A DNA stretch of 20,281 bases from positions 1-20,281 of the forward strand of contig LCCW01000003.1 of NCBI GenBank assembly GCA_000998185.1, read 5' to 3'. This DNA comes from Candidatus Kuenenbacteria bacterium GW2011_GWA2_42_15 (lineage in GTDB: Bacteria > Patescibacteriota > Patescibacteriia > UBA2196 > GWA2-42-15). The notes beneath the pieces were generated by a model. That model searched no databases. It was not told the DNA's origin and saw nothing but the letters and a program-made list of their open reading frames with translations. The translations under genes and the position numbers were made by a program. Of the stretch, positions 14,629-20,281 are shown piece by piece (within the stretch, counting starts at the first letter, position 1; every line of letters begins with the position of its first letter).

Positions 14629-14680
14629 TTAACGGGAATAATCCACCTTGGTACTTGGCGGGCTTGCTTTCTTGCTTTCT
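14629..14680. repeat. Partial repeat, tail module of the GC-rich mosaic element
   Basis: AACGGGAATAATCCACC, then TTGGCGGGCTTGCTTTC, matches the tail module of copies A and B. Here it runs directly into GCTTTCTTGCTTTCTTG, which resembles the head of copy B (GGACTTACTTTTTTGCTTTC). No GC-rich hairpin is present. It lies directly upstream of the GspE/PilB gene. A small perfect hairpin TCAGCC-TTG-GGCTGA (14603-14617) follows, between it and the ATG. Confidence 0.7.
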
Positions 14681-14688
14681 TGTCTTTA

Positions 14689-16032
14689 TTATACCCCGAG
14701 TTGATCTTTTCGCCTAGTGTTTGTTATTATTAAAAGCCCAATTAAAATCCAAAAAAATACGCTTAAATCATTTTTAAAATAAGGCACATCAACCAAACCA
14801 TAAATAATAATCGTCGTCATCGTCGCCATCAAAACCACCGACCACCGACCACCGACCACCGACCACTGATAAATTCTAAAACCGACCCGGTAAAACCACA
14901 CTAAGATCCCCAAGATCCCCAAGATCCCCAAGCTCCCCAGCTCGCTCCAAAAATTCAAAAAAATATTATGAGGATATAAATAAATCTCAATATATTTTCT
15001 CTCATGATATTTTTCCATTACTGCCTGATAACCGCCAAGCCCGGCTCCAGACACTGGCCTGTCCAAAAGCATTCGCCAACCCTCCTGCCACATCTCAAGG
15101 CGCACGCTCATTGAATCGCCGCCTTCCACCTGGTAATTGCCTTTGAAGTTTATTTTGCCATTTTGGATAAAAAATAAACCAACCAAAACCATCAAAATAA
15201 CCGCGGTTATAAAATATTTTTTATACCCTTTGTAAAACAACGCATAAAAAACCAAACCGGCTAAAATGCCCAAGAGCGCCCCTTTCGACCCTGTCCAGTA
15301 AACCACCAGTAGCCCAACCGCAATAATAACCAGTCTAAATAATATAACAACATGACAATGTAACAATTCTCCCTTGCTATTTTGACAATTTTTTTTACCC
15401 TTCAATGGTTGCCGCGCCCAAAACCCTAGAAGTAAAATTATTATTGGCGCCAAATACAAAGCCAAAGCATTGGGATATGGATAAACCCCACCAACTCGCC
15501 TGGTTGCTTCAGCCGCCCAAAACGCGTTACTAATAAAATCGCCGGTTAATTTTTGATAAAACGCCACGATCGTCAAAACCAAAACCGAACCGGCCATGGC
15601 GCTTAAGATGTTTTTACAATCTTCCTTTCTAATTGTGTTTATAAAAACCACAAAAAACAACACGGGCTCAATAAAGTAAGCTTTCCAAATACCCAAAGCC
15701 GCTCGCGAATCTAGCGCAACAAAAACCGAAATTGTCGCCGATAATAAAAATATAAAAATACCAATATATAAAAATTTGGCCGCCCAAAAACCATTACCTC
15801 CGCCTCGCCGCTTCTTTACCGCCCAAACCGCAAATAAAATCAAAATCATTCCTTCTAAAAGAGTCATTGGCAATCCCGCTACTTCAAAACGAATCAAGTA
15901 ACTTGGCAAAGCAAACACAACCAAATAAATAGCCCATTTCAAATTTTTAACAGCCAGAACCACGAACAGTAAACAATATAAGATTATCAAAAAGTAATAA
16001 AACATATTCTCAAAATTTCTAATTCCTAACAT
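14689..16032 (-). CDS. O-antigen ligase / Wzy_C family membrane protein
   Basis: The 447-residue protein has about ten to twelve hydrophobic segments. The Wzy_C-type region is recognisable by YWTGSKGALLGILAG (245-259), then an extracytoplasmic loop with MSVRLEMWQEGW (308-319), GAGLGGY (329-335) and YPHNIFLNFWSELG (353-366). The family joins or polymerises surface glycans; without an LPS-type cell wall this member more likely attaches or polymerises a polysaccharide on another carrier. Two tandem repeats distort the C-terminal part: LGSLGILGILGIL and the WSVVGGRWSVV loop. The start at 16032 has an AGGA five bases before it; an ATG at 16005 is an alternative. The gene is 44 bases downstream of the flippase gene, so the two form a glycan export unit. 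Confidence 0.87.
   Translation of the reverse strand: MLGIRNFENMFYYFLIILYCLLFVVLAVKNLKWAIYLVVFALPSYLIRFEVAGLPMTLLEGMILILFAVWAVKKRRGGGNGFWAAKFLYIGIFIFLLSATISVFVALDSRAALGIWKAYFIEPVLFFVVFINTIRKEDCKNILSAMAGSVLVLTIVAFYQKLTGDFISNAFWAAEATRRVGGVYPYPNALALYLAPIIILLLGFWARQPLKGKKNCQNSKGELLHCHVVILFRLVIIAVGLLVVYWTGSKGALLGILAGLVFYALFYKGYKKYFITAVILMVLVGLFFIQNGKINFKGNYQVEGGDSMSVRLEMWQEGWRMLLDRPVSGAGLGGYQAVMEKYHERKYIEIYLYPHNIFLNFWSELGSLGILGILGILVWFYRVGFRIYQWSVVGGRWSVVLMATMTTIIIYGLVDVPYFKNDLSVFFWILIGLLIITNTRRKDQLGV
14834..14868. repeat. Five tandem 7-base units in the O-antigen ligase gene
   Basis: ACCACCG is repeated four times and followed by ACCACTG. Because seven is not a multiple of three, the units read in successive frames and give QWSVVGGRWSVV (about residues 389-400), a hydrophilic loop between two membrane segments. 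The gain or loss of a single unit would shift the frame of the last 50 residues. Confidence 0.85.
14903..14938. repeat. Four tandem 9-base units in the O-antigen ligase gene
   Basis: AAGATCCCC is repeated three times and followed by AAGCTCCCC. The units stay in frame and encode GSLGILGILGIL (about 366-377), extending a membrane segment of the ligase by three residues per unit. Confidence 0.85.
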
Positions 16033-16076
16033 CTAAGTCCTAATTGCGTCACCCCTGTCAACTTCCCTTAATTTCT

Positions 16077-17528
16077 TTATTTCTTAATTTCTCTTCCAAC
16101 CATCTCCCTCATCACTTCCCGATCCATCCCCTTTAATAAATATAACATCAATAAATACACCCCCGCGCCCACGATGGCTAATATTACCACATTAACATCC
16201 CTAAAAAACCACAACACCATGCCCATCACCAATGTCGCCAGCGCCGCCTTGCCTAATAGTTTTAAATCCACCCCAATCGCCATATTTCTACGCAACAAAA
16301 CCGTAGTGGTTATCAGCATAAAAAACTCCACCAAAACCGTAATGACGGCCGCCGCGAAATAAGAATAGCTGGGAATGAAAAATAAATACCCGGCTACGGC
16401 CAGCACGGCAGCCAATATGTAATATTTAATCATCTCCTTCTGCTTATTAAGAGCAATTAGGGCGTAAGTGGTTAGGTGGCTCAAAAATATAATCCCCGTC
16501 GCCCAAATCAAGATCTGTAAAATCGGCGCTGACTGAGCAAATTCCTGCCCGGCGACAAAAGCAATGAGTGGTTTGGCTAGAACCGCCGCCCCAACAATCA
16601 TTGGCAAGACGACCATCAAAAGTCCGGCTAGCGCCCTCTTAAACAGCCTCTTAAAATCTTCCGCTCTGTTTTCCGCCCAAGCCTTGGATAAACTTGGCGA
16701 CACCAGCCCCATAAAAATAGCCGGCCAGCCAATCAGCACCTCCAATATTTTATATGGCGCGCCGTAAATCCCCACTGCCTCGCTTCTGGTCGCGGCATAA
16801 ATTTCATTAACCGGCAAAACCGACAAAAATAAAGTATCCACCTTGAAATAAATCAGAGAAAAAACCGAGGTCACGGCCACCGGCCAGGACAATTTGAAAA
16901 TCTCTTTCCACACCTCCTGGTTAAAAGCCAATTTCACTCTGACAAATTTTAATAAATAATTAAAATTAATGACGCAATTAACCAATCCGCCCACGACCGT
17001 AATTATTAATATCGTTATTAAACCCATCTTGTTGTAAACCGCCGCGACGGTTAAAACCAAGATCACCAATTTGCCAACTATTTCCGCAATCGCCACCCTC
17101 TTCATGTCCGCTCGGTTTTGGAAAAACGCCACCATTATCTGATCCAAAAGATTCAACCAAATGGCAATGGAGGCAAACACAACGCCCAATTTAATTGTGA
17201 TGTCATAAGGAAAAAACCAAACCAGCCCAGAGGCCAAAATCATCAGTGCGGTCGCCGATGACGCGCGCAAAGTAAAAATATTATTCAAAAAAACTTCCTC
17301 ACCAAACCGACTGCGCTTTAACTCGTTGACCACCACCACATATAGCCCCAAATCTGACAGGACTGCGAAAAAAAATAAATAAGAAAACACTGTGATATAT
17401 TGGCCATAGCCCGACACGCCGAGATGGCGGGTCAAAATCGCCACAATCAGAAGCCCGACGATTGAAGCGCCGAATTTACCAGCGGTATGAACAATTGTAT
17501 TTAACGCGATTTTGCTAGCCAATCTCAT
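16077..17528 (-). CDS. Wzx-type polysaccharide flippase (MOP superfamily)
   Basis: The 483-residue protein is almost entirely hydrophobic, with about 12-14 predicted membrane segments, as usual for Wzx/RfbX flippases. The N-terminus (ASKIALNTIVHTAGKFGASI, then LTRHLGVSGYGQY and SDLGLYVVVVNEL) is the characteristic polysaccharide-synthesis (Polysacc_synt) start, and the later AYAFYGVPYK-like segment is present as GIYGAPYKILEVL. It translocates lipid-linked glycan units across the membrane. The C-terminal tail is basic (GREIKK). The O-antigen ligase gene follows at 44 bases, consistent with a shared glycan pathway. The ATG lies at the predicted transcription start of an extended -10 promoter, so the mRNA is probably leaderless. 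Confidence 0.93.
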   Translation of the reverse strand: MRLASKIALNTIVHTAGKFGASIVGLLIVAILTRHLGVSGYGQYITVFSYLFFFAVLSDLGLYVVVVNELKRSRFGEEVFLNNIFTLRASSATALMILASGLVWFFPYDITIKLGVVFASIAIWLNLLDQIMVAFFQNRADMKRVAIAEIVGKLVILVLTVAAVYNKMGLITILIITVVGGLVNCVINFNYLLKFVRVKLAFNQEVWKEIFKLSWPVAVTSVFSLIYFKVDTLFLSVLPVNEIYAATRSEAVGIYGAPYKILEVLIGWPAIFMGLVSPSLSKAWAENRAEDFKRLFKRALAGLLMVVLPMIVGAAVLAKPLIAFVAGQEFAQSAPILQILIWATGIIFLSHLTTYALIALNKQKEMIKYYILAAVLAVAGYLFFIPSYSYFAAAVITVLVEFFMLITTTVLLRRNMAIGVDLKLLGKAALATLVMGMVLWFFRDVNVVILAIVGAGVYLLMLYLLKGMDREVMREMVGREIKK

Positions 17529-17534
17529 AGCTTA

Positions 17535-17563
17535 ATCTTATCACCCGCCATTTTTATTGACAA
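17535..17563 (-). promoter_or_regulatory. Extended -10 promoter of the flippase gene, probably leaderless
   Basis: On the minus strand, TTGTCA (17563-17558) and TAAGAT (17540-17535) are 17 bases apart, with a TG one base before the -10 (TGATAAGAT). Only six bases separate the -10 from the ATG (17528-17526), so the transcript should begin at about the start codon. Confidence 0.7.
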
Positions 17564-17702
17564 TAGAAATATTTTCCAGTCCCATCTTGTTTGTCTCGCT
17601 TACCGCCTACCGCCCTCTCTTTTTAATTTTGTGTTTGATTTTCCCCCAATTGCTGATTTCCGATTACTGCTTTCGTGATTTTTTGATTTCTTGTTTTTTT
17701 GT

Positions 17703-17708
17703 TATAAT
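17703..17708 (+). promoter_or_regulatory. Possible -10 box for the SMC-like gene
   Basis: A perfect TATAAT lies about 70 bases before the ATG at 17780. The only -35-like hexamer, TTGATT at 17683-17688, is 14 bases away, which is too close, so the promoter is uncertain. The remaining divergent gap (17564-17779) contains no gene or clear repeat other than T-rich low-complexity sequence. Confidence 0.4.
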
Positions 17709-17779
17709 AACATTGATTCAAGCCGGTCTCTTGTTATTTATATATTTTTTAAATTTGGGCTTTGGAATTTTGAATTTTT

Positions 17780-20011
17780 ATGCATTTAAAAAAATTAACC
17801 GTCAATGGTTTTAAATCTTTTGCTCATAAAGCTACCCTGGAATTTTCCAGTGGCATTACCGCCATCGTCGGCCCCAACGGCTCTGGTAAAAGCAATATTG
17901 CTGACGCTATCCGCTGGGTTATGGGCGAACAAAGCATCAAAACCCTGCGCGGCAAAAAAAGCGAAGATATTATTTTTTCCGGCTCTGATAAAAAAGCGCG
18001 CCTTGGCTTGGCCGAAGTGTCTTTAGAATTGGACAATGCGGATAAAAAAATCCCCCTAGATTATAGTGAGATCACTATCACGCGCCGACTCTATCGGAAC
18101 GGCGACAGTGATTATTTAATCAATAACCATAAAAGCAAGTTGGCCGACCTCAACCTACTCCTCACTCAAGCCAATTTTGGACACCACACCTATGCCATCG
18201 TCGGCCAAGGCATGATTGATAATTTTCTTTTAGCCACCCCCGAGGAACGCAAAAATTTTTTTGAAGAAGCCACTGGCGTCAAGCAATATCAAATCAAAAA
18301 AAATCAGACCATTTCCAAACTGGAACAGGTGGGGCAAAACCTCGCCACCGCTAAAATAAGAATCCAGGAGATGGAGCCTCAACTTCAATTATTAACTCGC
18401 CAAGTTAAAAAACTTAATAAACGCAAAGAAACAGAAGTGGAATTGAATGAGGTTAGGCTGAATTATTATGGCTCGTCTTGGCAAGAAATCAATAAAAACT
18501 ATCAAGACGAACTCAAAAAAACCGAGTTCATAGAAACCGATAAAAAGCTAGCGGAAGAAAAATGGAAAAATCTTGAAAAAGAGCTGAATCAAATCGTTAA
18601 AAATGACGGCCTCAACCAAACCATCGAAAAATTGCGCGGGGAACAACAGGCGGCGGCTGAACAAAAAATGCGCCTCAAAGAAAAGTTGTTCTTATTAAAA
18701 AATTCTTCGTCATCACCCGGCGGCGGACCATTTATCAATTTCCAACCGCTTTCCGAAGATCAAATGAACCAGCTGAATGCCCAGCTATCTGTGCTGGAGC
18801 ACCTGCAGGAAAGTGCGCTTTTTGCTCTTGACCAAAAAAATAATGTTGAAACAATAAAAACAATCATTAATAATTTGGGCCAAAAAATAGAAAAAATAAT
18901 CGCTTTTTTAAAACCTTACCTAAAACCTAAAAAGGAAACTGCCCCCAAAATAGAACAAACCAACCCGGAAACGCAAAGCCTGGAACAAAAGATAGCCCAG
19001 ACCGACGAACTTTCAGACTGCTTACAAATTGAAATTAAAAACCTCCTGAAAGAAGACGAGGTCAAACGGTCCAAACTTTGGGACACTCAACAAAAATATC
19101 AGCTTGCCCAGCAAGAATTGCGCTCTTTAGACAATCAGCTAAGCGAAGCGCGTATAATTTTAGCTCGCACCGAAACAAAAAAATTTGATCTAAAGCAAGA
19201 GTCCGTCCGCGAATTAGGCTCATTGGATTTATTGGAAAACAACAACCTGCCGGCCTTGTCAACTGAAGAAAAAAACGCCTTACAAAATAAAATCAACAAA
19301 CTGAAAGGCCAGCTGGAAATTATCGGCGGCCTTGATCCGGGAATAGATGTGGAATATAAAAACACCCAAAAAAAGTATGACTTTTTAACCGCCCAAATTA
19401 GTGATTTAAACCAAACGCTTGAATCATTAAAAAAAACAATCAACGATCTTGACCAAATAATCAAATCTCAAATGACGCATTCGCTGGAATCTATTAATGC
19501 TTATTTCCAAAAATATTTCGGGCTACTCTTTAACGGCGGTAAGGCAGTCTTATCCTTATTAAAAAAAGAAGTCCCCGAAGAAGATGATCCTTCTCAATCT
19601 TCCAATTATCCCGCTATTAATTTCTTCCAAGAAAAATCAAAAAACGATTATGACAGACTGGAAATTTATGCCACCCCTCCTGGTAAAAAACTCAAGTCAA
19701 TCAATGTCCTCTCTGGCGGCGAAAGAGCTCTCACGAGTATCGCCCTGATTTGTGCCATTATCTCCTCCAACCCGGCGCCTTTTATTGTCTTGGATGAGGT
19801 TGACGCCGCCCTGGATGAATCAAATTCAGTTCGCTTTGCCCAAATTCTAAACGACCTATCGCATAAAACACAATTTATTGTCATTACCCATAATCGCGCC
19901 ACCATGGAAAAAGCCAAACTGCTTTATGGCGTTGCCATGAGTGATGATGGCGTTTCAAAACTGTTAAGTATTAGATTGGGAGACTCATCAACTTTTATTA
20001 ACACGAGGTAG
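17780..20011 (+). CDS. smc: Short SMC-like ATPase lacking a recognisable hinge
   Basis: The 743-residue protein has both SMC ATPase halves in one chain. The N-terminal half has the typical MHLKKLTVNGFKSFAHKATL start and Walker A GPNGSGKSN (31-39). The C-terminal half has LSGGERALTSIA (644-655), Walker B FIVLDEVDAALDE (668-680) and the H-loop QFIVITHN. Between them are two coiled-coil stretches (about 170-305 and 400-570) around a middle region of roughly 95 residues (306-400) that starts with a Ser/Pro/Gly linker. Bacterial SMC proteins have about 1150-1200 residues and a globular hinge of about 150 residues that dimerises them; I see no hinge signature here. There is no frameshift. It probably acts in chromosome organisation or DNA repair as an SMC, RecN or Rad50-like ATPase, with SMC preferred from the head sequences. 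No scpA or scpB is in the window. Confidence 0.88.
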   Translation: MHLKKLTVNGFKSFAHKATLEFSSGITAIVGPNGSGKSNIADAIRWVMGEQSIKTLRGKKSEDIIFSGSDKKARLGLAEVSLELDNADKKIPLDYSEITITRRLYRNGDSDYLINNHKSKLADLNLLLTQANFGHHTYAIVGQGMIDNFLLATPEERKNFFEEATGVKQYQIKKNQTISKLEQVGQNLATAKIRIQEMEPQLQLLTRQVKKLNKRKETEVELNEVRLNYYGSSWQEINKNYQDELKKTEFIETDKKLAEEKWKNLEKELNQIVKNDGLNQTIEKLRGEQQAAAEQKMRLKEKLFLLKNSSSSPGGGPFINFQPLSEDQMNQLNAQLSVLEHLQESALFALDQKNNVETIKTIINNLGQKIEKIIAFLKPYLKPKKETAPKIEQTNPETQSLEQKIAQTDELSDCLQIEIKNLLKEDEVKRSKLWDTQQKYQLAQQELRSLDNQLSEARIILARTETKKFDLKQESVRELGSLDLLENNNLPALSTEEKNALQNKINKLKGQLEIIGGLDPGIDVEYKNTQKKYDFLTAQISDLNQTLESLKKTINDLDQIIKSQMTHSLESINAYFQKYFGLLFNGGKAVLSLLKKEVPEEDDPSQSSNYPAINFFQEKSKNDYDRLEIYATPPGKKLKSINVLSGGERALTSIALICAIISSNPAPFIVLDEVDAALDESNSVRFAQILNDLSHKTQFIVITHNRATMEKAKLLYGVAMSDDGVSKLLSIRLGDSSTFINTR

Positions 20012-20059
20012 CTTTCCTTTTTTATTTATAGAAATTTTGCTTCTGTAAAAATTTTTTAC

Positions 20060-20088
20060 TTGACTTTCTTCTTCTTGTGTGCTAATAT
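20060..20088 (+). promoter_or_regulatory. Extended -10 promoter for the next gene
   Basis: TTGACT (20060-20065) and TAATAT (20083-20088) are 17 bases apart, with TGC directly before the -10, an extended -10 motif. Transcription would start near 20095 and produce a leader of about 79 bases to the ATG at 20174, beginning with the hairpin at 20097-20126. Confidence 0.7.
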
Positions 20089-20096
20089 TATTTCAT

Positions 20097-20126
20097 AAGC
20101 TTTCCCCCCATTGTGGGAAGCTTTTT
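20097..20126 (+). terminator. Hairpin with T-run: terminator of the SMC-like gene or 5' leader structure
   Basis: AAGCTT plus CCC (20097-20106, one bulged T) pairs with GGGAAGCTT (20115-20123) and runs into TTTTT (20122-20126). It has the form of an intrinsic terminator and may end the SMC-like transcript (stop at 20011). It lies just downstream of a strong promoter, so it could instead attenuate or protect the next transcript. Confidence 0.65.
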
Positions 20127-20173
20127 AGTTTACTAAATACTTATTTAATTACGGTTGATTTCTTTATATCTAT

Positions 20174-20281
20174 ATGCTATTGAATAAACGATCACTAATA
20201 TTAGCCAAAAAAATACTATTTTTTTTCTCTCTTTCCTTTGTTTTTATTCAAATTAGCCCAGATAAGATAATTTTGGCTAAA
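20174..20281 (+). CDS. 5' end of an exported or membrane protein, cut by the window edge
   Basis: An ATG at 20174 opens a frame that stays open for 36 codons to the last base of the window. The N-terminus is MLLNKRSLILAKK followed by a hydrophobic stretch ILFFFSLSFVFIQI and then SPDKIILAK, which has the charge and length pattern of a signal peptide or N-terminal membrane anchor. The family cannot be identified. A promoter at 20060-20088 supports it; there is no Shine-Dalgarno. Confidence 0.6.
   Translation, partial: MLLNKRSLILAKKILFFFSLSFVFIQISPDKIILAK

Noticed and set aside
17780..20011. The SMC-like gene considered as a frameshifted or internally deleted pseudogene.
   Set aside because: All ATPase motifs are intact, coiled-coil segments keep their charge pattern, and the frame has no stop. 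An internal in-frame deletion cannot be fully excluded without relatives.

Overview
The window looks like a chromosomal segment from an uncultivated Patescibacteria (CPR) lineage, probably Parcubacteria-like. This is an inference. It rests on short intergenic gaps, a gene set typical of that group (VanW/YoaR-type cell-surface protein, LysM-M23 peptidase, PilB-type ATPase, Wzx flippase and O-antigen ligase), few Shine-Dalgarno sequences, and many GC-rich or text-like short repeats that also invade reading frames. TGA is used as a stop (for example at the ends of the methyltransferase at 1354 and of YraN at 4488), so code 25 lineages such as Gracilibacteria or Absconditabacteria are disfavoured.

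Layout. 1-140: 3' tail of an unidentified gene and a strong hairpin terminator. 203-2231 (+): an AT-rich two-gene type II restriction-modification system, adenine methyltransferase overlapping a PD-(D/E)XK nuclease, ended by a bidirectional terminator shared with the next operon. 5817-2360 (-): a packed five-gene operon (class I methyltransferase, small membrane protein, YraN, DUF3006-like protein, VanW protein) behind a good sigma-70 type promoter. 5930-6257: repeats, including a GC-rich mosaic element. 6253-6882 (-): rnhB, divergent from a SpoU/TrmH RNA methyltransferase (6944-7402, +), which meets the very large leuS (10611-7399, -) tail to tail with a 4-base overlap. 10854-12179 (+): LysM-LysM-M23 envelope peptidase. 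12190-12441: a long hairpin and a second copy of the GC-rich element. 17528-12511 (-): Wzx-type flippase, O-antigen ligase and GspE/PilB ATPase, all surface-related. 17780-20011 (+): an SMC-like ATPase of only 743 residues. 20060-20281: promoter, hairpin, and the start of an exported protein that runs off the window.

The most unusual object is leuS. The enzyme is 1070 residues long because an RdgB/HAM1-like (non-canonical purine NTP pyrophosphatase) domain of about 200 residues sits in frame at the entry to the CP1 editing domain, while the synthetase and editing motifs on both sides remain intact. The same gene also carries at least three repeat-derived in-frame insertions. The second item is the SMC-like protein, which has complete N- and C-terminal ATPase halves but only short coiled-coil arms and no recognisable hinge. 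The third is a family of mosaic GC-rich hairpin elements placed at gene ends, with a related insertion inside leuS.
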